From Vallitalea guaymasensis (GTDB lineage: Bacteria > Bacillota > Clostridia > Lachnospirales > Vallitaleaceae): a DNA stretch of 64,000 nucleotides. The position numbers were made by a program, and so were the translations under genes. The stretch covers positions 558,001 through 622,000 of the forward strand of contig NZ_CP058561.1 of the NCBI RefSeq assembly GCF_018141425.1, written 5' to 3'. Shown piece by piece: positions 16,828-26,900 of this stretch (position 1 is its first letter; each line of letters starts with the position of its first letter). The notes beneath the pieces are model-generated. The model worked only from the letters and a program-made list of their open reading frames with translations. It had not been told where the DNA came from and searched no databases.

Positions 16828-17310
16828 CTATATATTCTTCAACCAATTTTTTAATTTGTTAACAGACTCAGTCTTGGCTTTTAGAGGATCTTTTATTTCA
16901 ATTTCTCCGATGAATCTGTTACCTTTTAATCTCTCTTTATAATGTTTAAAAGCTTTTCCCTCGCCTCCACCAGCATGGCAACAGAAAAGGGCAATATTTT
17001 TATTTAGTATTGCATTCTCTGATAAAAAAGTGTTTACTGCTGGTGAAAAATGACTAGCCCATATAGGTGAACCTATAAAGATTGTTTCATAATCATCTAG
17101 GTTAACGTCATATGGCAATAATTCTGGTTTTTTATCCGTTATTGCTTGTCTTCCCCCTATTAAATACTTTAAGAATCCTTTTGATTTAATGTCTTTTTTT
17201 AGTTTCAGTTCTAATAAATCGGCATTTTCTTCTTTTTTTATTTCCTCGGCAATAAATCTTGTGTTTCCACCTAAAGAGTAAAATACAATAAGTTTCTTAC
17301 CATTATCCAT
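16828..17310 (-). CDS. flavodoxin
   Basis: 160 aa from ATG 17310 (AAAGGTGG upstream; the GTG at 17322 lies inside that site). Flavodoxin fold: YSLGGNTRFIAEEI binds FMN phosphate, IFIGSPIWASHFSPAVNTFL and FCCHAGGGEGKAF form the isoalloxazine loops. It follows the alcohol dehydrogenase gene by 22 bp in the same direction, so the two are likely co-transcribed. It is not closely similar to the tandem flavodoxins at the left edge. Confidence 0.88.
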   Translation of the reverse strand: MDNGKKLIVFYSLGGNTRFIAEEIKKEENADLLELKLKKDIKSKGFLKYLIGGRQAITDKKPELLPYDVNLDDYETIFIGSPIWASHFSPAVNTFLSENAILNKNIALFCCHAGGGEGKAFKHYKERLKGNRFIGEIEIKDPLKAKTESVNKLKNWLKNI

Positions 17311-17332
17311 AAATATTTCCACCTTTCGTTTT

Positions 17333-18502
17333 TTATAATCTTGATAAAAGTATACTTTTCATTTGTTCGTTACTTAGATTAACAGGATTATTTTTATTAT
17401 TAGTTGCTTTTACAATACAATCCAAATCTTCTTCTGTAATACCAAACTCCTTAAGTCTTGGTATCTTCAGTTCATTTATCCAATACTCTAAGATATTTAC
17501 CAATTCTTTGCAAGATGTATCTATATTTTTTTCATCACTTCCTGTAAGTATGGCACCTACTTTAGCATATTTCTTCAAATAAATCTCATCTTGTTGTTCT
17601 TGTAATAGCTTAATATTAAGTTTGACTGCCTCAGGCAACAATGTACCGCATAAAACCCCATGTGGTATATCTGCATAACCACCTACACTTGAAGCAAAAC
17701 CATGAACAATGCCAAGACCTGCATTTGCTAATGTAATCCCTGATATATAAGAAGCATAAGCCATACTAGCACGTTTTTCTATAGAATCATATTCGTTCTT
17801 ACATACTGACAGAAAAGATTTACCAAAGTATTCTATACCTGAAACGGCTAATGCCTCTGTCATAGGATACGCTTTGGTGGATACGTAGGAACCTATTAAT
17901 TGAGTCAGTGCATCTAACCCACTAGCAGCTGTTACATTAGATGGACAGTTAATCATTAGTTCTGGATCCAATATAACTATATCTGGTACAAAATTCTCGT
18001 GACGTATGGATTTCTTGAATCCTCTTTTTCCCACTTTGCTTAAAACAGCATTTTTCGTTGTCTCACTACCAGTTCCTGAAGTAGTAGGTATTGCAATGAG
18101 AGGTATTTTATCCCCATTATGAATCTTTCCATCCCCTACTCCTTCTATATATGCCATGACTGAGTCTTTTTGAGTCAACATTGCAGAAATAGCTTTACCT
18201 GCATCCATGACACTGCCTCCGCCAATGGCAATCACTAATTCAATATCATGTTCTCTGTGCTTGTTTACTTCATTATCTATACTTTCTGGAGAAGGCTCTC
18301 TTACTACTCTTGTCTCATATATATTAGTATTTACCATCTTCTCTAATAATTTTCCATAATACTTAGAATTTCTAAAAGAGTTTGCTCCTGTGACAAGTAA
18401 TATATTTTTTGCACTTTTTACAATATGCAAAGAATCTATCTCATTAATACTTCCTGGATGGAAAATCGTTTGTGGTACTTTAGCAAAATTGAAGTTTACC
18501 AT
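17333..18502 (-). CDS. iron-containing alcohol dehydrogenase
   Basis: 389 aa. Signature segments: AIGGGSVMDAGKAI (NAD site), PTTSGTGSETTKNAVL, and the metal His/Asp cluster in DALTQLIGSY, GIVHGFASSVGGYADIPHG. Group III metal-dependent dehydrogenase; substrate could be a short-chain alcohol or lactaldehyde-like compound. ATG 18502 is 9 nt after AAAGGA; ATG 18511 abuts that site. First gene of a probable operon with the flavodoxin. Confidence 0.92.
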   Translation of the reverse strand: MVNFNFAKVPQTIFHPGSINEIDSLHIVKSAKNILLVTGANSFRNSKYYGKLLEKMVNTNIYETRVVREPSPESIDNEVNKHREHDIELVIAIGGGSVMDAGKAISAMLTQKDSVMAYIEGVGDGKIHNGDKIPLIAIPTTSGTGSETTKNAVLSKVGKRGFKKSIRHENFVPDIVILDPELMINCPSNVTAASGLDALTQLIGSYVSTKAYPMTEALAVSGIEYFGKSFLSVCKNEYDSIEKRASMAYASYISGITLANAGLGIVHGFASSVGGYADIPHGVLCGTLLPEAVKLNIKLLQEQQDEIYLKKYAKVGAILTGSDEKNIDTSCKELVNILEYWINELKIPRLKEFGITEEDLDCIVKATNNKNNPVNLSNEQMKSILLSRL

Positions 18503-18688
18503 ATGACTCATTCCTTTGCTGTTAATTAATTATTTAATATTCATTTGTTAAGATGTTCCAAAATGTGAAATCCTATAAATTATATTTTATATTAAAATAC
18601 TTATTTTGTCATTTATTATTTTTAGAAATATTTCTTTGTTTTTTACAAAATATTAAATATTCTAAATAATTTTTATCAATTTTTCCCC

Positions 18689-18717
18689 TTGACAAGCATA
18701 TAATATGAGCATATAAT
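18689..18717 (+). promoter_or_regulatory. tyrS promoter
   Basis: Perfect consensus TTGACA (18689-18694), 17-bp spacer, TATAAT (18712-18717); start predicted near 18724. Confidence 0.8.
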
Positions 18718-18723
18718 CTTAGT

Positions 18724-19030
18724 TAATTCAATTTGATTGTTAAATATATTTAAAAACTGTGATAAGAATTAGTAGGATCAGTAGCGTTTTCAAGAGAGTT
18801 GCCGGTTGGTGAGAGGCATCAAACAAGCTGATTTGAATACATCTTTGAGTTTCCTATCGAAAGTTATCAAGTAGACTAGTGACGTTAGGTATACGTTATA
18901 ATACCAGGGCATCCTTTTGGAATTACCAAACAGCGTGCTTATTAAGATTGTTATAGTAATATGACAATGAATCAAGGTGGTACCACGTGAGAATTATACT
19001 CTCGTCCTTTTATTAGGATGAGAGTTTTTT
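18724..19030 (+). promoter_or_regulatory. T-box leader (tyrosine) with terminator
   Basis: The leader carries the stem I landmarks AGAGAGTTGCC and GGTTGGTGAGA, a specifier TAC (Tyr, 18838-18840) in GAATACATC, the T-box AAGGTGGTACCACG (18974-18987) whose TGG-rich bulge pairs with the tRNA acceptor end, and a terminator stem CTCTCGTCCT/AGGATGAGAG (18999-19024) followed by T's. Uncharged tRNA-Tyr should stabilise antitermination and switch on tyrS. Confidence 0.93.
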
Positions 19031-19134
19031 ATTTGCATTTTTTTATATGTTTTAATCAAAGTTGATGTTAACGAGAATATATCTTAAGGCCTAAAGATTA
19101 TTTATAAATATTTTATTTTATGGAGGTAAGAAAA

Positions 19135-20382
19135 ATGGATAGAAATGTTTTTGAAACTTTACTAGAGAGAGGTTATGTATACCAATCCACACACGAAGAA
19201 GATATTAGAGAATCACTGAACAGCGGTTCACCTGTTACATTTTACTTGGGTATTGACCCTACTGCTGACAGCTTGCATATAGGACACTTTTTTGCGTTAA
19301 TGATGTTTAGATATTTACAGGATGCTGGACACAGAGGTATTCTAGTTATCGGTGGTGCAACTGCACTTATTGGTGATCCTAGTGGTAAGAGTGATATGAG
19401 AAAAATGCTTACGAAAGAACAAGTAGCATATAATGTGGAAGAAGTTAAACGTCTTGCAAGTAGATTCATCAAGACTGATGGTGATAATCCAGCTTTAATC
19501 CTTAGTAATGCAGAGTGGATTAATCCTTATAATTTTATTGATTTCATGAGAGATATAGGTGTTCATTTTAATGTTAATACTATGCTTTCAGCTGATGCTT
19601 ATTCTAAGAGATTAGAAGAAGGCGGACTTACATTCTTAGAGATGGGATATATGCTTATGCAGTCCTATGATTTTGTTTACTTGAATAAAAAGTACGGTTG
19701 TACTTTGCAAATCGGTGGCAGTGACCAATGGGGAAATATTGTTGCTGGAACTAATCTTGGAAGAAAACTTAATATAGCTAATAATGATGAAAGAGATATT
19801 ATGTTTGGACTTACTTGTCCTCTACTTATGACAAGAGAAGGTAAAAAAATGGGTAAAACTGAATCTGGTACGTTATGGGTGGCTAGAGATAAAACTACTG
19901 TTTTTGATTTTTACCAATACTTTTACAATGTGAATGATGATGATACTGAGATGTTATTGCGTTTGTTTACTAGAGTACCTATGGATGAGATTGTAGATTT
20001 ATGTAAAGAAGATATTCGTGGTGCTAAGAGGTTGATGGCTTATGAAATAACTAAGTTGGTTCATGGTAAGGAAGAGGCTGATAAGGTTCTTAAGACTATT
20101 ACTGAGTTATTTGATAAGAATAAGATTTCTAGTGATATGCCTGCTATTGAGGTTGAAGAGAAATTGATAAAAGATGGTATTTCTGTTATTGATTTATTGT
20201 TTGAGTGTGAATTTGTGAGTACTAAGTCAGAAGGCAGACGATTAATTAAGCAGGGTGGTATTAGTATTAATGGAGTTAAGGTGGAAGATGTTGATTTAGT
20301 TGTTGGTGAAGATAGGGTTGAGAATGGTGAGATTGTTTTGAAGAGGGGTAAGAAGAAGTATTTGAAGGTGGTTGTCAAATAA
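19135..20382 (+). CDS. tyrS: tyrosyl-tRNA synthetase
   Basis: 415 aa. Class I signatures LHIGHFF (HIGH at 48-51) and KKMGKTESG (KMSKS-like), the Tyr pocket SYDFVYLNKKYGCTLQIGGSDQWGN, and a C-terminal S4 RNA-binding domain (SEGRRLIKQGGISING). ATG 19135 is chosen since GGAGG is 8 nt upstream; an in-frame ATG at 19120 lies before that site. Regulated by the tyrosine T-box upstream. Confidence 0.97.
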   Translation: MDRNVFETLLERGYVYQSTHEEDIRESLNSGSPVTFYLGIDPTADSLHIGHFFALMMFRYLQDAGHRGILVIGGATALIGDPSGKSDMRKMLTKEQVAYNVEEVKRLASRFIKTDGDNPALILSNAEWINPYNFIDFMRDIGVHFNVNTMLSADAYSKRLEEGGLTFLEMGYMLMQSYDFVYLNKKYGCTLQIGGSDQWGNIVAGTNLGRKLNIANNDERDIMFGLTCPLLMTREGKKMGKTESGTLWVARDKTTVFDFYQYFYNVNDDDTEMLLRLFTRVPMDEIVDLCKEDIRGAKRLMAYEITKLVHGKEEADKVLKTITELFDKNKISSDMPAIEVEEKLIKDGISVIDLLFECEFVSTKSEGRRLIKQGGISINGVKVEDVDLVVGEDRVENGEIVLKRGKKKYLKVVVK

Positions 20383-20480
20383 ATATGTAATAATTACTAA
20401 AATTTAGTTTTGGTGTGGATAAGGTTAGTATGTGTTTAATTGAATGTATAGATTATTGTGGACTAACGTGTAGTATGTGA

Positions 20481-20551
20481 GTGGTATATGGTTCGTTTTA
20501 CTTCGCCTTACTCCTGAAGGAACGGTCTTCGTAAAACGAACCATATACCAC
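20481..20551. repeat. family A palindromic element, copy 1
   Basis: Perfect 21-bp arms (20481-20501 and 20531-20551) around a 29-nt core containing GCCTTACTCC and AAGGAACGGTCT. It lies between the convergent tyrS and permease genes, with a T-run at 20552-20556, and may serve as terminator for tyrS. A second copy with reversed core is at 59871-59938. Confidence 0.85.
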
Positions 20552-20669
20552 TTTTTGTTTTTTGCGTTGTTTAGTTGTAATAGTCAGATGTATGAGGTTT
20601 GTAATTTACAAGTTGGTAAGTGTATTAGTGTAAAATATTATTAGATTATTATTTGAATTTTGATAGGTT

Positions 20670-21449
20670 TTAGTTTTGTAGTTGGTTTTGTTTGTTGAAG
20701 AATGTTTTGTATCCTAGGTGGAGCATTATTATTACGGTTAATGATACTGAGCCGAAGATGCCTAGCATGATGGCTATTTGGTATGTTATGGCGGTTGTTG
20801 GTATTACTCCTGCTAGTATTTGACCGGTCATCATACCTGGGAGAAAGATTATTCCCATTCCCAGCATTGAATTGATTGTTGGGAGTATTGCGGAGTCGAA
20901 GGCTTTATTTATTACATTTTTGGAAGCTAGTTGTGGGGTTGCGCCTAGGATTAGCGCTTCTTCTATTGTAGCTTTATTGGTTGTCATTCCTTCTATTAGT
21001 GAGTTTATTCCTAGAGAGATGCCTGTCATTGAGTTTCCTATGAGCATTCCGGCTATGGGGATAAAGTATTGGGGTTCATACCATTTTGGAATACGGATGA
21101 CTACAAATAAAAAGTAGGTCAGGCATATTAATGTGCCGATGCTCATTGATAGTGCTATGACTTTTTTTAGCTGTGGTGATAGTTTTGTTTTGAATTTTTT
21201 GAATATGGTGTATATTGCAAAAATCTCCATTATTATTATTATGGCTATGGTGATATAGGGATTTGGGTTGTTAAATACAAATAGTAGTACGTGACCGGTA
21301 AGGATAAGTTGTAGGGTCATTCTTATTGATGATATTATTATTTCTTTTTCTCTGTTGATTCCTCTGAGCCTCACTATGACAAGTACAAAAAGCACAAAAA
21401 TATAGGCTAGTGCTACTTGTATGACTGTTAAGTCTATAATTCCATTCAT
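20670..21449 (-). CDS. fetB: ABC transporter permease, FetB/YbbM (UPF0014) family
   Basis: 259 aa with about seven membrane helices. Conserved family segments: PIAGMLIGNSMTGISLGIN and LILGATPQLASKNVINKAFDSAILPTINSMLGMGIIFLPGMMTGQIL, read in two pieces. E. coli FetB works with FetA in iron export and oxidative-stress resistance; plant homologues handle UDP-glucose/aluminium, so the substrate here is not certain. Its ATG overlaps the fetA stop (ATGA). Confidence 0.87.
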   Translation of the reverse strand: MNGIIDLTVIQVALAYIFVLFVLVIVRLRGINREKEIIISSIRMTLQLILTGHVLLFVFNNPNPYITIAIIIIMEIFAIYTIFKKFKTKLSPQLKKVIALSMSIGTLICLTYFLFVVIRIPKWYEPQYFIPIAGMLIGNSMTGISLGINSLIEGMTTNKATIEEALILGATPQLASKNVINKAFDSAILPTINSMLGMGIIFLPGMMTGQILAGVIPTTAITYQIAIMLGIFGSVSLTVIIMLHLGYKTFFNKQNQLQN

Positions 21450-22084
21450 ATGTCTCCCTCCATTTTATGTTTTCCTTTATTTATTTTTATTATTGTATCA
21501 GAATATTTGTTTGCTATTTCTTTGGAATGAGTTACCATTATGAGGGTTTTGTTGTTTTCTTTTACAAATTTGGTGATCATCTGTATTATTAGGTCTTCTG
21601 TACTGTCATCTAAGGCTGATGATGGTTCGTCTAATAGATACACAGGTGAATCAAGGAGAAGGATTCTTCCTAAGGATAGTCTTTGTTTTTCTCCACCTGA
21701 CAGAAGTTCTGCATCATCATCAAGATTTTTATTCAATTGGACTTTTCTTAATATCTCTTTTAGACAATCATCATCCGGGAATTCTTTATCTTGGAATTTC
21801 AATCCAGCTAGAAGATTATCTTTGATATTGCCTTCAAATACAATTGGGGTTTGGGATAGCATTGTTACTTGTCTGCGATGTGTAATTGAATCTATTTCAT
21901 CAAGTGGTTTACCTTGAAATAATATCTTACCTTCTGTAGGTGAAATCATTTTGTTTAACAATTTGAGTATTGTTGTTTTTCCTCCTCCACTTTCCCCTAC
22001 TAATGTTGTAATTTTATTTTTTTGAATTTTTAATGATGGTAAATCTATTATGTGTTTAAATTTCACACCTTGTAATTCAAACAT
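21446..22084 (-). CDS. fetA: ABC transporter ATPase, FetA/YbbL family
   Basis: 212 aa: Walker A GESGGGKTT (about 32-40), Q-loop MLSQTP, signature LLSGGEKQRLSLGR, Walker B PVYLLDEPSSALD, switch His VTHSKE. Energises the FetB permease. Order padR-fetA-fetB with 2-bp gap and 4-bp overlap indicates one operon under PadR control. Confidence 0.9.
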   Translation of the reverse strand: MFELQGVKFKHIIDLPSLKIQKNKITTLVGESGGGKTTILKLLNKMISPTEGKILFQGKPLDEIDSITHRRQVTMLSQTPIVFEGNIKDNLLAGLKFQDKEFPDDDCLKEILRKVQLNKNLDDDAELLSGGEKQRLSLGRILLLDSPVYLLDEPSSALDDSTEDLIIQMITKFVKENNKTLIMVTHSKEIANKYSDTIIKINKGKHKMEGDI

Positions 22085-22086
22085 TT

Positions 22087-22407
22087 TTATTCCTCCTCTT
22101 CAACTCCTATTTCACCTATAAGTTCTGCCAAATATCTCTTTGATTCCTTTAACTCTTTTTTTCCTTCTTCTGTAATGGAGTAATATTTCCTGATCTTCCC
22201 TTTTACCTTTTCATTATAATGATTAATGAATCCCTCTTTTTCAAGATTGTGTAATATAGGATACAGAGTTCCTGGACTAAGTTTATACCCATGTTCTGAT
22301 AATTCCTCCAGCATCCAGCTCCCATATATAGGTTCTTTACTTGCGTGATGTAAAATGTGCAGGCATATAAAACCTTGAAATAATCTTTTACTTATACTAT
22401 TTTTCAT
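22087..22407 (-). CDS. PadR family transcriptional regulator
   Basis: 106 aa from ATG 22407 (AGGAG upstream). Winged helix: RLFQGFICLHILHHASKEPIYG, SPGTLYPILHNLEKEGFI, then KYYSITEEGKKEL. The longer in-frame extension to 22530 crosses the promoter and is rejected. First gene of the padR-fetA-fetB operon; the palindrome at 22435-22449 suggests autoregulation. Confidence 0.9.
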   Translation of the reverse strand: MKNSISKRLFQGFICLHILHHASKEPIYGSWMLEELSEHGYKLSPGTLYPILHNLEKEGFINHYNEKVKGKIRKYYSITEEGKKELKESKRYLAELIGEIGVEEEE

Positions 22408-22434
22408 ATTATTAACTCCTATATCGTTTATTGT

Positions 22435-22493
22435 TATCGGTTTTCGATATCGTATTGTGATTATATTATAATCTGACATTATTGTGTTGTCAA
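22435..22493 (-). promoter_or_regulatory. padR-fetAB promoter and candidate PadR operator
   Basis: Leftward TTGACA (22488-22493), 17-bp spacer, TATAAT (22465-22470), a perfect consensus. Palindrome TATCG-GTTTT-CGATA (22435-22449) lies just after the predicted start, where a bound repressor would block elongation or initiation. Confidence 0.75.
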
Positions 22494-22549
22494 TACTAAT
22501 TTTTTTTGTTATCTTAACATGTTTAAACATCTGATAGCTATAAGTAAAC

Positions 22550-22806
22550 CACGTCAGAAGAAAAAAGAGTTTTGTGAACTAAAACCAAGACACTTAAAGC
22601 AAAATAGTATATGTATATGTGGAGTAGTGAGGCAGGACGCCGAACCCAGCTTTTAATCTGACAGCCCTACTGGACTGTCAGAAATAATAATGGACTCGAT
22701 GTCCATTATTATTTATTGAGCTCATGGACGAGCAAGTAGCTGGCGTAACATATACATATACTATTTTGCAAATGCCACGTCAGAACAAAACTCTTTTTTC
22801 TGACTC
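22550..22806 (+). repeat. family B nested-hairpin element, copy 1 (long form)
   Basis: Outer arms about 22553-22575 and 22785-22804; inner perfect 22-bp arms 22599-22620 and 22748-22769; central core with AGTAGTGAGGCAGGACGCC and CCAGCTTTT...AGCTGG pairing. Long form: carries a cassette of two hairpins, TCTGACAG...CTGTCAGA and AATGGAC-TCGAT-GTCCATT. It fills most of the gap between vanW stop and the padR promoter. Other copies at 42586, 46913 and 58646. Confidence 0.9.
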
Positions 22807-22872
22807 ACCTCCAACACATAAAAAAGATACACCAGAACTATTAAAATTCTACATGTATCTTCACAACACTTA

Positions 22873-23679
22873 TTAACTTATACCCTTCACAAAAGGTTTA
22901 TATATCTCTTTCTTAGAATAAGTAAGCATTTCTCCATCATCTAATTGACTATATCTATTAGTTATAACTTCCCACCCTTTAACAAATTCTATATTCTCGC
23001 TATCCTCAGGCAACAATTCATTCAATATATTCTTTTCAACCCTGACCTTGGTTACCACTTGATCTCTAGATAGTATCTTACACCATATATACAAGTCTTC
23101 TTTTGATACACCCATGTTAATTACTATATCTGAATTAGTGTTATTTTGAAATTTCAAATCTTTTCTTCCGTAAACATAGGTTGCATCTCTGCCAAGATCT
23201 ACAAATCTATCTTCTCCCCATAAGTCGGTACTATGATTATATTTTTCTAATATTTTCAGATTACCATATAATACAGCATTAAACAAAACTGAACTATCTA
23301 GACAAAGCCCCCCACCTGTAGTATAAGTAGTTTTACCATTTCTGAAAACAGGTCCCTGTGCATATCCTTTCTGTATAGTCGCCTCTCCTAGAATCTTTCT
23401 TAAGGAAAATACCTTACCAGGCTTAAGCAGTGTTCCATTGATTGTATCTGCCCCTAGGCTCATGTTATGTATTCTGCTATGATTTACCTCTCCTAATTCC
23501 TCTCTCCAATTAATATCTATTTTGTATTCAGATATAAGATGCCATTCACTAATACTTTCTTGGTTCCCGATTTTCATATTAGTAAACTTAAGCAACCAGC
23601 CTTTTATAAAACTTTTCAAGTTATCCAAGAATAACCTTGTCCTAAGAAATTTCATCCCATTTTTCTGTTTACCAAACAC
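22873..23679 (-). CDS. VanW family protein
   Basis: 268 aa from GTG 23679, 7 nt after AGGAGG. VanW core: HNMSLGADTINGTLLKPGKVFS, AQGPVFRNGKTTYTTGGGLC, SSVLFNAVLY, DLGRDATYVYGRKDLKF (read in pieces). VanW-domain proteins occur in vancomycin-resistance clusters and many clostridia; the biochemical role is unknown. There is no vanRS or D-Ala-D-Lac ligase nearby, so resistance should not be assumed. No signal peptide is seen. Confidence 0.87.
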   Translation of the reverse strand: MFGKQKNGMKFLRTRLFLDNLKSFIKGWLLKFTNMKIGNQESISEWHLISEYKIDINWREELGEVNHSRIHNMSLGADTINGTLLKPGKVFSLRKILGEATIQKGYAQGPVFRNGKTTYTTGGGLCLDSSVLFNAVLYGNLKILEKYNHSTDLWGEDRFVDLGRDATYVYGRKDLKFQNNTNSDIVINMGVSKEDLYIWCKILSRDQVVTKVRVEKNILNELLPEDSENIEFVKGWEVITNRYSQLDDGEMLTYSKKEIYKPFVKGIS

Positions 23680-23852
23680 AATATCTCCTCCTAATAGCAT
23701 TATTAATATGTCTCAACTTATTTATTATACAATAATTATTCTTTTATAGTATTTCATAACAATTAAATGTTATTAAGACAATATTAATTTTTTCTTACTC
23801 AGATATTAATTAATATTTATTTGTCTGATAGTTTGTTTCACTAAAGGCAATA

Positions 23853-23890
23853 AAAAAATTTGGTTAATATCTGACTTAACCAAATTTTTT
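23853..23890. terminator. strong bidirectional terminator
   Basis: Perfect 15-bp stem AAAAAATTTGGTTAA / TTAACCAAATTTTTT with an 8-nt loop, 55 bp after the alpha-mannosidase stop; T-tracts on both strands. Confidence 0.88.
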
Positions 23891-23944
23891 TATTATATTT
23901 TTAATAAATAATTTATTTAATTATACATTATAAGCTCTATCTAA

Positions 23945-26900
23945 TTAGATATTAACCTTCAATGTGTGTATCTCAAAAGGTTTGAATCTTAGATTAACTA
24001 TACCTTTCTCAATTGGTATATCACTGGAGTTTTCCTCCATCATATCAACCAATTGGACGGATTTTACATCAAAGTTGAAGAATATCTGAGCATTAACACT
24101 TGAACTATTATTTTCATATAATCTGACTATAATATCATTATCATCTTCTGCTCTTTTAACTGATTCAATTACTACATCTCCGTCTAATATTTCAATGAAC
24201 GCTTTAGTTTTTGGTAATTGATCTTTACTTGAATTGACTTCTATACAATTCAGTGGAATATTAAGTTCATCTGCTCTTTTAGCAACTTCACCTGTTACAT
24301 AATCTCCATTATGAGGATATAGAGAGTAAGTAAATTCATGTTTGCCCTTATCAGCATTGACACCAGGATAATTAGTGCTTCTCAACAAATTCAAATCTAT
24401 AGTATTTTCTAGAACCTTATATCCATATTTGCAATCATTCATCAATGCTACACCATAATCCCTTTGGGAAATATCTACCCATTTATGAGCACATATCTCG
24501 TATTTGGCAGATTCCCAGCTTGTGTTTCTGTTAAGTGGGCGTTTTATAGTACCGAATTGGATATCACATGTTGCGTCTGTAGCATATACGTCCACTGGGA
24601 AAGAAGTTCGTAACATTTTATTACTTTCTTGCCACTGAACTTCGGTTTTGAAATCAATTCTTCTACTATCTTTTGTTAGAATAACTTTTTGTATAAGCTT
24701 TGATTCTCCCAAGTTATATACTTGTTTCATAATTGCTTTTGGTCCATCTATATAGTTTTCTCTTGATCTAAGTTGAAAACTGTCAAATGGTCTTTCGTCA
24801 TAATTTATATCAAAATCCCATGCATCTCCCTGATCATCATAAACAGCTAATACATTAGCTTCTACACCATCTTGTATAACCTCTCGTTGGTATTCTTTAT
24901 CATATATTGATTTTATTGTTCCATCATCATTGAACTGTAGTTTGATTAGTTCATTTTCCAAACAATCTTCTTTTACTACTAGTTTATCACTAATATCATC
25001 TTTTTCTTTTTCGTCTACCACTGAATATCCCATTGGTGGTACTGATAAATATTGCCAATCATCTTTTACTTTTAACCACTCTTTACGTTCCCATGAGAGT
25101 GAATTAAATACCATATGAGGATTATCTATTCCATGAGTATCAATATTATCAGCTACTGCTTCAAGAGATTTTTGAATCATTTCTTGCGTTTTGTTCATTA
25201 ATACTTGGTATCTATTAAGACTTTCATCGTATACACGTTTAATAGATGAACCAGGTAGAATATCATGAAATTGATATAGTAAAACTTCTTTCCATATTTC
25301 TTCAATTTCTTGTTGTGGATATACCATCTGAGCATTTATCTGTGCTAACATAGATGAAAGTTCTAATTCTCTCAACATTATTTCCATTTTTCTATTGTAC
25401 TTTTTATTTTTTGCCTGTGACGTAAAAGTACCTTGGTGCTTTTCAAGATATAACTCACCATTCCAAGTTTTATACTTATGAGAATCTTTATCTATCCTTT
25501 TGAAGAAATCAAGTGAAGACTCTTGAACTACAGGTGATAATCCATTCAGATTTTTAACTCTTTCAAGTCTTTCTAAATGTTCTGCTCCAGGTCCTCCACC
25601 ACCATCACCTATTCCAAATAGCATTAGACAGTTGTCGGAGACTCCTTTATCCAAGTATTGTGCCTCTGTCTTTTTAACTGCTTGAGGACTGGCTGAACTA
25701 TTATAGGTTCCTTCTGGAGGCATATGGCATAATATTTTTGTACCGTCTATACCTTGCCAATTGAATGTATGATGAGGGAATTGATTAATTTCACTCCATG
25801 ACAATTTTATGGTCATAAAATAATCAACACCTGATTTTTTTAGTATCTGAGGCAATGAACCAGTATATCCAAAGACATCTGGGAGCCATAGTATCTTCAT
25901 ATCTTTACCGAATTCTTCTCTAAAAAATCTTTTACCATATACCACTTGTCTAATCAATGCTTCTCCACCAGAAATATTGGTATCAGGCTCTACCCACATG
26001 GCACCTTGTACTTCCCATCGTTCTTCCTTGATTCTTTGTTCAATTTTTTTATATAGACTAGGATAACGTTCCTTCATCCATGCGTAGAGTTGAGGTTGAC
26101 TAGCTCCAAAAATATAATCTGGATAACGTTCCATCATCTCTAGTACTGTTGAAAAGGTTCTAGCTCCTTTTCTAATAGTTTCTCTAATAGGCCATAGCCA
26201 TGCTAGGTCAATATGAGCATGACCAATAGCACTTACTGTTAAAGATGGGTCCCCGCCTTTTTTATTCAACTCACTCATCAATATTTTTCTTGCCTTGACT
26301 GCCTCTTCTTCTGTATAGTCTTTCAAGACTTTTGTAGCTTCATCTAATTTATAAAGTATACTCATATGCCTTGATTCACTATCAGGTAACTGCGACATCA
26401 ATTCATATAATACTTGAAAATCATAATATAAAGCTCTCATCTCTTGGTTGCATACAGCAACACAAGCCTCTTCCAGAGTACCCTCTTTACTATATCTGCC
26501 AAATAGGTCATTACAACCTGTTTCTATCCATATATCAATTTTTTCTCCACCTTCAGCGTTTTCAAGGAACTGTACAACCTTTTTGCCAGGTTTTCCTAAT
26601 GAAAAATCAAAGGAAGAGCTTATATTTGTTAATCCTCTAATAGGACAACCTTCTTTATCAAAAACACAACCCTCACCATTAACGTCGATCAACAGAACGA
26701 TTTTTTGCCCTTTTTGTGTCTTAGGAACTTCTCCTGTGAAATTAAACCATCCACAATCCCATAATTGTCCCCAAGTTTCTCCTATGCGAACTTGTTTTTC
26801 CTCTCCATTACATCGTTCATGGAATGGAATTGGTTCTTTGGTAATCCATGCAACAGCATCTAATTCTGCCACTTTTTCATACATAGCTTTATTAACTTTA

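Noticed and set aside
18790-18975. 61-codon - strand frame upstream of tyrS
   Set aside because: Lies within the T-box leader, whose RNA structure explains the sequence.
21540-21917. 125-codon + strand frame in fetA
   Set aside because: Ser-rich antisense shadow of the ABC ATPase.
22873-23679. Vancomycin-resistance locus suggested by VanW
   Set aside because: No van ligase, dehydrogenase partner or two-component genes adjacent; VanW-domain proteins are common in clostridia.
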